DNA from: JADCRZ01 sp039921525
GTDB lineage: Bacteria; Bacteroidota; Bacteroidia; Chitinophagales; Chitinophagaceae
Direction of reading: 5' to 3'
Assembly: GCA_039921525.1 (NCBI GenBank)
Contig: JBDSBP010000224.1
Location: forward strand, 1-38,926
Length of the DNA stretch: 38,926 nucleotides
Below the pieces are notes generated by a model that was not told the origin of the DNA, searched no databases, and worked only from the letters and a program-made list of their open reading frames with translations. How positions within the stretch are numbered: position 1 is the first letter of the stretch; every line of letters begins with the position of its first letter. Position numbers and translations under genes: made by a program. Of the stretch, positions 1-8,463 are shown piece by piece.

Positions 1-2
1 TC

Positions 3-743
3 GCAATGGGCAAAAAAGGAACAGAGATAGCCAAACAGGCTGCTTCCCTGATTTTACTGGAAGATGATTTATCTAAAATGGCAGACGCTGTTGCTATGGG
101 AAGAAAAATTTATTCCAATCTTAAAAAAGCTATTCAATACATCATATCCATACATATACCCATTGTATTAACCGTGTTTATTCCTTTGGCGCTGGGATGG
201 ATCTATCCTAACATATTTACTCCGGTACACATTATCTTTCTCGAACTGATAATGGGTCCTACCTGTTCCATTATTTATGAAAATGAGCCTATGGAAGAAA
301 ATACTATGCATCAAAAACCCCGGCCATATACAAGTACTTTTTTCAACAGGAAGGAACTAACCACTAGTATCGTTCAGGGACTAATGATCACCGCCGGAAC
401 TTTGATAACTTATCAGTATGCGGTATACAATGGTTTCAGCGAGTCGCTTACACGCTCCATGGTTTTTACCGCGCTCATTTCTTCTAATATATTTCTTACC
501 CTGGTGAACCGGTCATTTTATTATTCAGTAATCACCACCCTGAAGTACCGGAATAACCTGGTTTTGCTTATCATTAGTATCACGGTTGCTATCACAGGTT
601 TACTTCTTTTTGTTCCAGCTTTGGCGAAGTTCTTCCTGTTTGAATCCCTGAATTTTTCTCAATTATCGATCAGCTTTGGAATAGGCTTTATATTCGTAAC
701 CTGGTACGAACTAATTAAATGGAGGACTAGAAACAGAAAATAG
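3..743 (+). CDS. P-type cation-transporting ATPase, C-terminal part (5' end outside window)
   Basis: This is the C-terminal third of a P-type ATPase, probably of the Ca2+/heavy-cation P2 type, that pumps cations across the inner membrane. The reading frame is already open at the window edge. It begins inside the conserved hinge motif (AMGKKGTEIAKQAA, followed by LLEDD), so the ATG at position 6 is internal and not a start. The hinge is followed by about six hydrophobic segments. The first pair is linked by PVHIIFLELIMGPTCSIIYENEP, which resembles the M6 cation-site region of Ca2+-ATPases. The protein ends in a short basic tail (KWRTRNRK). Phosphorylation and nucleotide domains lie upstream of the window. 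In Bacteroidota such ATPases often sit beside universal stress protein genes, as here. The ion specificity cannot be read from this part. Confidence 0.9.
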   Translation, partial: AMGKKGTEIAKQAASLILLEDDLSKMADAVAMGRKIYSNLKKAIQYIISIHIPIVLTVFIPLALGWIYPNIFTPVHIIFLELIMGPTCSIIYENEPMEENTMHQKPRPYTSTFFNRKELTTSIVQGLMITAGTLITYQYAVYNGFSESLTRSMVFTALISSNIFLTLVNRSFYYSVITTLKYRNNLVLLIISITVAITGLLLFVPALAKFFLFESLNFSQLSISFGIGFIFVTWYELIKWRTRNRK

Positions 744-776
744 ATAGATTGTTTTGTATGTTTATCCTATGATTAG

Positions 777-926
777 ACTAGTGTCATGTCAAACATAAAC
801 TGTCGGTTATTTTGGCTATCAGCTATCAGCAGTCAGCTATCAGGAAAACAATGCTAGATTTAGTTTCCTCCTGATAGCTGAAGGCTGATAGCCAAAGCGT
901 CATTTTAGAGTTGACATAACACTAGT
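777..926. repeat. MITE-like palindromic heptamer element, copy 1 (16-bp TIRs)
   Basis: This 150-bp element has 16-bp terminal inverted repeats: 777-792 (ACTAGTGTCATGTCAA) and 911-926 (TTGACATAACACTAGT), matching at 15 of 16 positions. Inside, two long arms made of 7-bp units (GGCTATCAGCTATCAG and its complement) form an imperfect hairpin around an A/T-rich loop. The pentamer GATTA occurs at 771-775 and at 927-931, one base outside the left end and flush with the right end, which could be a target-site duplication. No ORF lies inside. It sits just after the ATPase gene and could act as a transcription barrier. Related copies lie at 8914, 16249 and 34779. Confidence 0.8.
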
Positions 927-930
927 GATT

Positions 931-944
931 ATGATTACAATCAT
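931..944. promoter_or_regulatory. FNR/CRP-like palindrome upstream of usp
   Basis: ATGATTACAATCAT is a perfect 14-bp palindrome around a central AC. Its core, TGAT-N4-ATCA, has the same half-sites and spacing as the FNR consensus (TTGAT-N4-ATCAA), with only the outer bases differing. It lies about 210 bp before the universal stress protein gene, whose family is often induced by low oxygen through CRP/FNR regulators. The distance to the start codon is long, so its role is inferred. Confidence 0.35.
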
Positions 945-1011
945 ATTTAAGTGATGACAGTTATTACTAATTAGATTCCGATATTTCTGCAAATTTGAAT
1001 TCTATGAGTAA

Positions 1012-1030
1012 ATTGATTATTGTAATCAAT
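1012..1030. promoter_or_regulatory. Perfect inverted repeat in usp upstream region
   Basis: ATTGATTA-TTG-TAATCAAT is an 8-bp perfect inverted repeat with a 3-bp spacer, 122 bp before the universal stress protein start. It contains TTGAT and ATCAA half-sites like FNR, but they are 7 bp apart instead of 4, so it does not fit a canonical FNR site. It could be an operator for another dimeric regulator. Confidence 0.3.
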
Positions 1031-1151
1031 CAGTAAAAAACACATCTCACCGCGCTTTTGACGATATGGAATTACGATAGGATATATTAAGGATTTAATC
1101 GCTGGCTATACAGAACAGTCACAAATTAATTAATGAACTAAATTTATAAAC

Positions 1152-1985
1152 ATGCAAAAAATTCTCGTGACAACTGACTTTTCCGACGAGTCAAAAGCAG
1201 GGTTGCGTTTCGCTATACAATTGGCTTCGCAGCATAAATTTGATCTCACCTTTTTTCACTCTTATCATATTTTGATACCTACTTCATGGAGTAAAGTGAA
1301 GGCAGAAGTTTATGTAAAAGAAGAAACAAAGAAAATCCAAGACATGCTTGACAGGTTTGTTGAAAAGGTTTATAAGGGAATAGACGGCGCGAATAAACCT
1401 AAGAACTGTGTGATAGAAAATTCTGTTTTCCCGCAAGTGAATATAATGGAATATGCTGCTAAAAATAACTTCGATTTTATTTGCATCAGTACAAGAGGGG
1501 CTGGAAAACTAAAAAGATTGCTTGGAACAAACTCCGCAAATCTTATCAATAATTCCCAAATTCCTGTAATTGCGGTGCCCTATACTTACAGGAGAACTAA
1601 AATAACAAGCATACTTTATGCATCTGACCTTCTGAACCTTGATAAAGAATTAATAAAAGTAGCATCCATATCCGAACTACTACAGTCGAAAGTGGAATTA
1701 CTCCACTTCACGGCTGCATTAGATAAATTTGTGGACCCAAAAGCAATTGAAATGATCGCTAAAAAGTTGGCAAAACTTGATATGAAAGTGAATTTAAAAG
1801 CTGTTGACTATGTTCATACTTTAGTATCCAATCTCAATGCGGCTATAAAGAAACATAAGCCATCCATGTTAATAATGTTTACCGAACAAAACAGGACGCT
1901 GTTTCAAAAGATATTTTTTTCAGGTAAGTCCGCAGCATACTCATTCGATGCCAAAGTGCCTTTATTGGTTTTTAATAAATCCTGA
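1152..1985 (+). CDS. Universal stress protein, two tandem UspA domains
   Basis: This 277-residue protein has two UspA folds in tandem. The first (residues 1-146) opens with MQKILVTTDFSDESKAGLRF, the classic UspA beta-1 and helix start, and ends with a nucleotide-binding-like loop (STRGAGKLKRLLGTNSANLI, followed by NNSQIPVIAVP). The second (about 150-277) is more divergent and lacks a clean G-2x-G-9x-G(S/T) loop, with SGKSAAYSFDAKVPLLVF at its end. These cytoplasmic proteins bind ATP or act as stress modulators. The domain-1 loop suggests nucleotide binding there only. The start is the first ATG in frame and has no obvious Shine-Dalgarno, as is usual in Bacteroidota. It is transcribed alone. 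Two palindromes upstream may control it. Confidence 0.93.
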   Translation: MQKILVTTDFSDESKAGLRFAIQLASQHKFDLTFFHSYHILIPTSWSKVKAEVYVKEETKKIQDMLDRFVEKVYKGIDGANKPKNCVIENSVFPQVNIMEYAAKNNFDFICISTRGAGKLKRLLGTNSANLINNSQIPVIAVPYTYRRTKITSILYASDLLNLDKELIKVASISELLQSKVELLHFTAALDKFVDPKAIEMIAKKLAKLDMKVNLKAVDYVHTLVSNLNAAIKKHKPSMLIMFTEQNRTLFQKIFFSGKSAAYSFDAKVPLLVFNKS

Positions 1986-2288
1986 TTTTAAACAAGTGAA
2001 CCAGGCAAGGTAGTCTCAAAGGCAGGTAACGGTATCATTAGCAAATTCCACAACGATCCGGTTTTATAAGAGCTACCAGGAGGAAACGTGTCATTGAGGG
2101 CCTTACCAAACGAGTTTGCGGAAATTTTAAATGTTGAGGGAAGCATATCCGTAAAATACATATTGATAGCTCAACCAAAGGATCCATCGGAATATATACT
2201 TAGCTTAACCTAGTAATTTGCTTGTATAAACTTAATGGGCATAACAATTTGGTAACATTACCTTCATGATACAATAACACAACCGGGA
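1986..2288. other. Intergenic region with a possible decayed coding fragment
   Basis: About 300 bp separate the stress protein from the TonB receptor. I see no confident gene. On the plus strand, 2070-2213 is an open stretch of 47 codons without an ATG start (ELPGGNVSLRALPNEFAE, then continuing to TAG at 2211) whose composition looks protein-like. It may be the tail of a decayed gene. I do not recognise the peptide. Confidence 0.3.
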
Positions 2289-2296
2289 TACTTTTG
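2289..2296 (+). promoter_or_regulatory. Possible Bacteroidota -7 promoter box (TAnnTTTG)
   Basis: TACTTTTG at 2289-2296 matches the Bacteroidota -7 consensus TAnnTTTG exactly. It lies 6 bp before the ATG at 2303, which would give a very short leader or a leaderless mRNA for the TonB receptor. No matching -33 TTTG is seen at the usual spacing, so this is tentative. Confidence 0.25.
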
Positions 2297-2302
2297 CCCC
2301 AA

Positions 2303-5125
2303 ATGAAAAAAATGACTGTGGGGAAAAATTGCTTATTAGTATTTATCATATCGTTACTATGTCTCAACACCTTCTCTCAAACAGGTAAGTTAACCGGCAA
2401 AATCCTCAACACAAAAAACGAACCATTAGCTTTTGTATCAGTTAAAGTTATTGGCGCCACTGGTTTAGGAACATCCAGCGATTTGGAAGGGCGTTATACG
2501 CTGACATTACCGGCTAATAAGAATAATGAATTGGAATTTTCTGCGGTAGGTTACGAACGGAAAGCTGTTAATGAAATAGAAATAATACAGGGCAAAGTTT
2601 CGCAACTAGACATTGTTTTAGATCTGTCAAAAAAGGCTTTAAGTGAAGTGATGGTAATTGGCCAACGCAGTACGTTACGCAAAGAGAGTGTGAATTCTCT
2701 ACTCCAGTTCCAAAAAAATACCTACTCCGTTGCCCAGGTTATTTCAGCCGAAGCAATACGCCGATCTCCTGATAAAAATACGGGTGAAGTGCTGAAAAGG
2801 ATACCGGGAACAAGCATACAGGAAGGAAAGTATCTTGTTGTCAGGGGCCTGGCAGATAGATATAACCAGGCGATGCTAAACGGCGTACTGCTTTCGAGCA
2901 CTGAGCCCGACAGGAAGACCTTCTCTTTCGATATCTTTCCTGCGCCAATGATCGATAACATCATTATCAACAATACTTCATTGCCAGAGTATCCCGGAGA
3001 GTGGGCTGGTGGCCTCGTGCAGGTAAATACAAAAGATATCCCAAGTGCCGGCTTTTTCAATATTCAAATCGGCACAAGTTTCAACAGTAATACTATAGGA
3101 AAAGATTTTTATTCTTACCAGGGTGGTAAGTACGACTGGTTAGGATTTGATGATGGTGCCCGTGGACTTCCGGATAATTTTTCCACCAAAAGTAACTTTG
3201 CAAAATTAGGTGAAGCTGCCAGGAATGAATTAGGTAAACAGGTTGTTCCCAACAAATGGTCTGTAAATAAAAATTCTAATATGCTCGCTACTATTGGTCA
3301 GTCTCTTCAGGCAAGCGGAGGATTTAATACAAAGCTGTTTAACAAGGAATTTGGTGGCATTCTAGCCTTAACCTATAACCGTTCCGTCAAAAGATTACAA
3401 TATAACAACAGCTTTTTCGTAATTAATGGCGGCAGTGCACAGCCCAGCTTTGATTATTCAAATAATAAATATAGTACCGATATATTAGAAGGCGCATTAG
3501 CAAATTTCACCCTAAAAGTAAATGCTAATAACAAGATATCCTTTAAGAACATTCTTAATGTAACCACATCAGATTATACCAATTTGAGAACAGGTCTTGA
3601 TTTCGAAGCTAACTCCCAGGTTGGTGAAAATATCAGGTCAAGAGAACTTGGTTTTAGGGCAAATACTTTTTTTAGTACTATGTTAACGGGTGAGCATAAC
3701 CTGCCCGCATTAAAAACAAAGATCAACTGGTACGGCAGCTTCAATATTCTTGACCAGGTAATTCCTGATCAAAGAAGGATACAATATAATCAGAGCAAAG
3801 AAACACCCAATGCGCCGTACCTTGCCCTGTTATCGAACACACTGTCCCAAAAAAGTGGAAGCATTTATTACTCGGCATTATCTGATTATATCTATACGGC
3901 CGGCGGCGATGTAACACACAGCTTTGACCTATTCTCCAGGAAACAATCGATTAAAGCTGGTTATTTATTACAAATAAAAGACCGGTTATTTGATGCCCGT
4001 CCTTTTTCAATAAACTTACCTTCTGACAATCCCGCTTTGAGGATGCAGGATGAAGATCACATTTTTGGAGCAGGGAATTTTGGCACCAATGATAATCAAC
4101 TTGGTTTTAACCAGCTAACGGGTAACCAATACCGTTATATGGCCAATACCATCTTAAATGCCGGTTACCTCCAACTTGATAATTCCTTTTCAGATTGGTT
4201 GCGCATTGTGTGGGGTGTTCGCTACGAAAATTTTGATCAGCTGGTTGGCAGTGTTCGTAAATCAGATGACAGGTTCTCCTATTCAAAAGTAGGAGACTTT
4301 TTACCTTCCGTAAACGCCACATTTAAGGTCAATGCTAAAAACAATATCAGGCTTGCCGGGTCCAGGACACTCGTCAGACCCGAATTTCGCGAATTGACCA
4401 ATCTCGCATTTTATGATTTCGAATTGGGAGCCATTATAACGGGGAACAAAAATTTGCAGAGAACCAACATCACCAACGTAGACCTGCGTTATGAAATTTA
4501 CCCACAGGCGGGTGAGATACTTACCATTGGCGTATTCTATAAATATTTTAAAAACCCGATTGAATTACAATTTAATCAGTCAGGCGTTGGTTCCAGCAGT
4601 TTCAACTTTATAAATGCGAACTCCGCCAACAGTTACGGCGCAGAATTAGAGGTTCGGAAAAAACTTGATTTTATAAGCGAGAAGCTGCATAACCTTACGG
4701 TTCAGGGTAATGTTTCTTATATCTACAACAGGGTAAAATTTGAAAACCAAACCCTTGACCGGCCCATGCAGGGGCAATCGCCTTACCTGATTAATGCAGG
4801 ATTATTATATGATGTAGAAAAGATAGGATTGAATACAACTATTCTTTTCAATCAAATCGGTCGGAGGATATTATTTGTAGGAAATGAAGAAGTGCCTGCC
4901 ATCTGGGAAGCTCCAAGGCCATTGCTTGATATCCAGGTAGCAAAGAAAATATGTAAGAAAAAAGGGGAATTAAAGTTGAATATATCTGACCTTCTGAATC
5001 AGCGTGCTAAATTTTACCACGATCTTGATCAGAATGGAAAGTTCAGCGGCGGCAAAGATGCCCTTGCCATCAGCAGAAACTATGGCACGAATGTTAGCAT
5101 CTCCTTTGGATATACCTTGAAATAA
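2303..5125 (+). CDS. TonB-dependent outer-membrane receptor (CarboxypepD-reg-like N-terminus)
   Basis: This is a roughly 940-residue outer-membrane receptor. A signal peptide (MKKMTVGKNCLLVFIISLLCL, cut near FSQ) is followed by a carboxypeptidase-regulatory-like beta-sandwich (TGKLTGKILNTKNEPLAFVS, about residues 25-110). Next comes a plug domain (EAIRRSPDKNTGEVLKRIPG through LVVRGLADRYNQAMLNG). The rest is a 22-strand-type barrel ending in a terminal aromatic-rich strand (NVSISFGYTLK). It lacks the SusC signature and has no SusD partner, so it is a general TonB receptor. I chose ATG 2303 over the upstream TTG at 2294 because it gives a normal signal peptide. The lipoprotein gene 38 bp downstream is very likely its operon partner. 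The substrate is unknown. Confidence 0.92.
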   Translation: MKKMTVGKNCLLVFIISLLCLNTFSQTGKLTGKILNTKNEPLAFVSVKVIGATGLGTSSDLEGRYTLTLPANKNNELEFSAVGYERKAVNEIEIIQGKVSQLDIVLDLSKKALSEVMVIGQRSTLRKESVNSLLQFQKNTYSVAQVISAEAIRRSPDKNTGEVLKRIPGTSIQEGKYLVVRGLADRYNQAMLNGVLLSSTEPDRKTFSFDIFPAPMIDNIIINNTSLPEYPGEWAGGLVQVNTKDIPSAGFFNIQIGTSFNSNTIGKDFYSYQGGKYDWLGFDDGARGLPDNFSTKSNFAKLGEAARNELGKQVVPNKWSVNKNSNMLATIGQSLQASGGFNTKLFNKEFGGILALTYNRSVKRLQYNNSFFVINGGSAQPSFDYSNNKYSTDILEGALANFTLKVNANNKISFKNILNVTTSDYTNLRTGLDFEANSQVGENIRSRELGFRANTFFSTMLTGEHNLPALKTKINWYGSFNILDQVIPDQRRIQYNQSKETPNAPYLALLSNTLSQKSGSIYYSALSDYIYTAGGDVTHSFDLFSRKQSIKAGYLLQIKDRLFDARPFSINLPSDNPALRMQDEDHIFGAGNFGTNDNQLGFNQLTGNQYRYMANTILNAGYLQLDNSFSDWLRIVWGVRYENFDQLVGSVRKSDDRFSYSKVGDFLPSVNATFKVNAKNNIRLAGSRTLVRPEFRELTNLAFYDFELGAIITGNKNLQRTNITNVDLRYEIYPQAGEILTIGVFYKYFKNPIELQFNQSGVGSSSFNFINANSANSYGAELEVRKKLDFISEKLHNLTVQGNVSYIYNRVKFENQTLDRPMQGQSPYLINAGLLYDVEKIGLNTTILFNQIGRRILFVGNEEVPAIWEAPRPLLDIQVAKKICKKKGELKLNISDLLNQRAKFYHDLDQNGKFSGGKDALAISRNYGTNVSISFGYTLK

Positions 5126-5163
5126 ACATTTACAGTAAGATTTAAAAGAGCAATTAAAATTAT

Positions 5164-6579
5164 ATGAAAAAATTACCAGTGTTAGTCGTTTTAATAAGTT
5201 TGATAAGTTTCTCCTGCCGAAAAATACAGGAAGATAATTATATCATCGGTGGAAATAGTGGCACGGATAGTACCCAGGAAAATACCATTCTCGAAGGAAA
5301 GATATCGAAAGACCGCACTCTGAAGGCAAATTTTGTTTATACGGTTAGAGGCATAACGTATGTAACGAATGGCGCCAGGTTGACTATCCAAGCCGGCACC
5401 GTAATACATGGAGAAACATCTTCAAAAGGCGCTTTAGTAATTACCCGGGGATCACAGATTATTGCTGACGGTACTAAAGACAAACCTATCGTATTTACTT
5501 CGGATGCTGCCTCACCAAAACGCGGCGACTGGGGCGGGGTTGTTCTTTGTGGGAACGCTCCTACCAACGCTTCATTTAATGGCGTTCAAGGGGTAGGCCA
5601 GGTAGAAGGTGGTGTTAACAATGGCGAGGGGCTGGGCTTATATGGCGGCACCAGCGTAACAGACAACTCTGGTATATTAAGATATGTTCGTATTGAATAT
5701 GCGGGGTACGCATACCTGCCAGACAATGAATTGAACGGTTTAACATTGGCAGGTGTTGGAAGTGGAACGATCGTAGATTATGTTGAAATATTTAAAGCAA
5801 ACGACGATGCTATCGAATGTTTTGGTGGTACTGTAAATCTTAGACATACCATTTTTATAAGTACACTCGATGATGACTTTGATACAGATAATGGGTATAG
5901 CGGCACCGTACAATTTGGTATTGTTCTTAGGGATTCTGCCATTGCCGATATATCAAAGTCCGAAGGATGGGAAAGCGACAATGACGCCAATGGAAGCACA
6001 CTGCTCCCACAGACTGCTGCTGTTTATAGTAATATAACGTCGATAGGACCTAAAGCTACTTTGTCAACAGTGGGTAATAGTTTATACCTGGGTGGCGCGC
6101 AAATACGAAGAAATTCACGCATATCCATTTTTAATTCGATTATTATGGGTTGGCCAACAGGTTTATTAATAGATGCCAGCAAAGGCACCCCAACGGATAA
6201 TAATATAAAAGCTTCTCTCCTATTTGTTCAAAATACTATAATAGCTGGTTGTACCAAAGCGACCGATTATTCGGCAAGCAGCACTCCTACAGGATGGACT
6301 GCCAGTGATGTTAATGCGTGGTTCACTACTGATGCAAATGGAAACAATATTTTACCCACGAATGATGAAGTAAAACTTACTGCAGCTTTTAACTATGCGA
6401 ACCCTGATTTTACGCCTCTTGCCGGCTCGCCTCTTTTAAGCGGGGCAAGCTTTACAAATCCTAAAATTTCGGCAGCAGCTGGATTTACTCCTACTACTTT
6501 TCGTGGCGCTGTAGGAGCTTCTGGTACGCCCGAGGGTGATTGGTGGAAAGGATGGACTAAAATAAACCTTAGTTTGTAA
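5164..6579 (+). CDS. Beta-helix-like surface lipoprotein, partner of the TonB receptor
   Basis: This 471-residue predicted lipoprotein has a signal peptide ending at the lipobox-like ISLISFSC (Cys 18). The body is rich in G, N, T and D with short repeating strands such as FVTNGARLTIQAGTVI-type turns, GDWGGVVLCGNA, LRYVRIEYAG and VEIFKANDDAIECFGGTVN. This fits a right-handed parallel beta-helix. Proteins of this type are common in Bacteroidota, usually directly downstream of a TonB-dependent receptor as here, and are sometimes mis-annotated as multidrug transporters. Their function is not established. A periplasmic or surface accessory role in substrate capture is inference. The operon ends at a good terminator 20 bp downstream. 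Confidence 0.85.
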   Translation: MKKLPVLVVLISLISFSCRKIQEDNYIIGGNSGTDSTQENTILEGKISKDRTLKANFVYTVRGITYVTNGARLTIQAGTVIHGETSSKGALVITRGSQIIADGTKDKPIVFTSDAASPKRGDWGGVVLCGNAPTNASFNGVQGVGQVEGGVNNGEGLGLYGGTSVTDNSGILRYVRIEYAGYAYLPDNELNGLTLAGVGSGTIVDYVEIFKANDDAIECFGGTVNLRHTIFISTLDDDFDTDNGYSGTVQFGIVLRDSAIADISKSEGWESDNDANGSTLLPQTAAVYSNITSIGPKATLSTVGNSLYLGGAQIRRNSRISIFNSIIMGWPTGLLIDASKGTPTDNNIKASLLFVQNTIIAGCTKATDYSASSTPTGWTASDVNAWFTTDANGNNILPTNDEVKLTAAFNYANPDFTPLAGSPLLSGASFTNPKISAAAGFTPTTFRGAVGASGTPEGDWWKGWTKINLSL

Positions 6580-6597
6580 TACACAAAGTTTAGACAG

Positions 6598-6628
6598 AAA
6601 AGCCGTTTCAATGGAGACGGCTTTTTTG
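6598..6628 (+). terminator. Rho-independent terminator of the TonB receptor operon
   Basis: GCCGTTTC-AATG-GAGACGGC forms an 8-bp stem (one G-U pair) with a four-base loop, preceded by AAAA and followed by TTTTTTG. Its position 20 bp after the lipoprotein stop codon supports a true intrinsic terminator. Confidence 0.85.
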
Positions 6629-6683
6629 TTTGGTGGTGTTTATGGGACCACGGTAGAACTTTATTCAATCAAAATGATGAAGC

Positions 6684-7064
6684 TTACATCATGTAAAACT
6701 CCCATTGTATTCTATCAGGGTCTTTGAAAGCCACGTATTTTTTTTGAAGTGTCTGATCCAGCTTCACTCCCGTATTTTCAATCCCTTCATCCGTTAAACC
6801 TTTTGCCACCCTCTCCAGTTCATCTTCGGATGCGCAGGCCATAGCTATGTGATCGGTACCAATGGTGTGAGGATTGAAGCTTGTTCCTTCATCCGCTTTT
6901 TTAAACACAATATAAACGCCGCCAACAGCGAAGGCAAAGAGTTCATCGTTTTCAAGAGGAATCGCAAAACCTAATTTATCCTGGTAAAAGGCTTTCGTAA
7001 TTGCCATATCGGCACAACGAAGATTAATGTGGTGAATGCCGGGGGTGACAGGGTTGATAGCCAT
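6684..7064 (-). CDS. VOC family (glyoxalase/dioxygenase-like) protein
   Basis: This 126-residue cytoplasmic protein of the vicinal-oxygen-chelate superfamily has two beta-alpha-beta-beta-beta modules. Candidate metal ligands are a His in GIHHINLRCADM near the N-terminus, a His in GTDHIAMACA in the middle, and the Glu in QWEFYMM at the C-terminus. The sequence AFKDPDRIQWEFY is the typical last strand (DPDGN-like). The length fits single-domain glyoxalase I or lyase-like enzymes, but the substrate cannot be told from sequence. The gene lies 157 bp downstream of the MFS transporter on the same strand and may be co-transcribed with it. Confidence 0.88.
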   Translation of the reverse strand: MAINPVTPGIHHINLRCADMAITKAFYQDKLGFAIPLENDELFAFAVGGVYIVFKKADEGTSFNPHTIGTDHIAMACASEDELERVAKGLTDEGIENTGVKLDQTLQKKYVAFKDPDRIQWEFYMM

Positions 7065-7221
7065 AATTATTCGGTTTTTAATTTAATTAAATTGGGTTAA
7101 AAGCTTCATAATAATTTTGTTCAAATCGTAATTGAAAAAACAACAGCAAACAGAATGATTGCTATTGTTTTTCAGCATATTTATAAAACAGCAATGCACA
7201 TTACTGCTTTTACGCAAATTA

Positions 7222-8463
7222 TTAATGCACGGCCATAGTCATTTCACTTTCAGTTATCTTCTTTGAATTTTTTTGCCAGATGAAGAATATGATAAAAAGT
7301 ACGATCAATATGGCCGGGAACGTCATCATCTTCAATAATGACTGTTGTCCGGTAGCGAGTTCCAGTGCGGTTCCGGTAAGCCCCTTAGCGGCGTTTTCCA
7401 CACGGGCACTATCAATCCAGCCACCAATAAATGGTTGAAAGATAGAGGTAGAAAACATACCCATCCCACCGACAATAGACATACCAAGGGCACTGCTTTT
7501 GGGAACTCTTTGTGCCACTGAACCGATCATAACGGGCCAGAAATAACAAATGCCCAGGGCATACACAATAGCCGCCACATATGCCATTGGCCCGGTAACG
7601 GTACTAAACATATAAATGCCAATGGTAGTTAAAATGGCTCCGCCCAGCAAAACACCTGTCTGACCCAACGATCCAACAACCGGCCCTGCGAAATACCTGC
7701 CGATGGCGGATATTCCGAACGTCAACGCTAAAATAAGCATTGGCTTTGCTCCGCTGGCACCCAAAACAATACTTACCCATTGGCTTGGACCAAACTCTGA
7801 AATAGCTGTAAGGGCCATAGTGAAGAATAGGAAGATATAAACCGGGGTTAACATAGACTTGAAGTTTTGAGCAAGAGAGTTTGCCTCTTCCAACACTGAT
7901 TTCGGAAAAGTTTTCCCGAAAAATAAGACAGCGTAAATCACTGTTGGAATCATTGTTATCCACATTTGTGACTGCCAGCTAAAACTCATGCTGGTCATGA
8001 AATAGGAAATAAGAGATCCAACGAGTATCCCACCAGGAAACCACATATGGAAGCGCGCAAGCATTTTTTGCATTTTCAACCCTGAGTACATATCTGCAAT
8101 CATAGGGTTACAGGCTGCCTCTGTACATCCATTACCAATTCCAATTAGAAGTGTGGAAACAAGTAAGGTGGTATATCCGCCGGCAAAAATGGTCATGATG
8201 ATTCCGATGGAATGGCATACAAAGGCCACCATCATAATATTTTTAGGGCCAAACGTATGATACACCAGGCCTCCTATAATCATAGAAATAGGAAAACCGA
8301 AAAACCACATGGAATTAATAAACCCCAATTGTTCGGCAGAAAGGCCAAATGCCGTACCTAATTGAGGCAGAACTCCTGCGCGAATAGAAAAAGTAAAGGC
8401 GGTAGTGATGAGCGCAAAGCAACTCCCGTTAAACAAAGCGCTTTTATTAACGTTTTCGTTCAT
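7222..8463 (-). CDS. MFS transporter, sugar-type
   Basis: This 413-residue inner-membrane permease shows about 12 hydrophobic segments in a 6+6 arrangement. Segment 1 begins SALFNGSCFALITTAFTFSI. The loop between helices 2 and 3 (YHTFGPKNIMMVAF) corresponds to the MFS signature. GNGCTEAACNPMIADMYSG lies in helix 4, a pattern seen in FucP/GlcP-like sugar:H+ symporters (E and N residues in the cavity). There is no signal peptide and the C-terminus is short and cytoplasmic. A sugar or sugar-derivative substrate is inferred from family resemblance and from the neighbouring SusCD operon. It precedes the VOC gene and is probably the first gene of that unit. Confidence 0.88.
   Translation of the reverse strand: MNENVNKSALFNGSCFALITTAFTFSIRAGVLPQLGTAFGLSAEQLGFINSMWFFGFPISMIIGGLVYHTFGPKNIMMVAFVCHSIGIIMTIFAGGYTTLLVSTLLIGIGNGCTEAACNPMIADMYSGLKMQKMLARFHMWFPGGILVGSLISYFMTSMSFSWQSQMWITMIPTVIYAVLFFGKTFPKSVLEEANSLAQNFKSMLTPVYIFLFFTMALTAISEFGPSQWVSIVLGASGAKPMLILALTFGISAIGRYFAGPVVGSLGQTGVLLGGAILTTIGIYMFSTVTGPMAYVAAIVYALGICYFWPVMIGSVAQRVPKSSALGMSIVGGMGMFSTSIFQPFIGGWIDSARVENAAKGLTGTALELATGQQSLLKMMTFPAILIVLFIIFFIWQKNSKKITESEMTMAVH

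Noticed and set aside
1012..1030. Calling the second palindrome a canonical FNR site
   Set aside because: The half-sites are separated by 7 bp instead of 4, which does not fit FNR geometry.
2294..2302. TTG at 2294 as the start of the TonB receptor
   Set aside because: ATG at 2303 gives a normal signal peptide, and the TTG lies inside the possible -7 promoter box.
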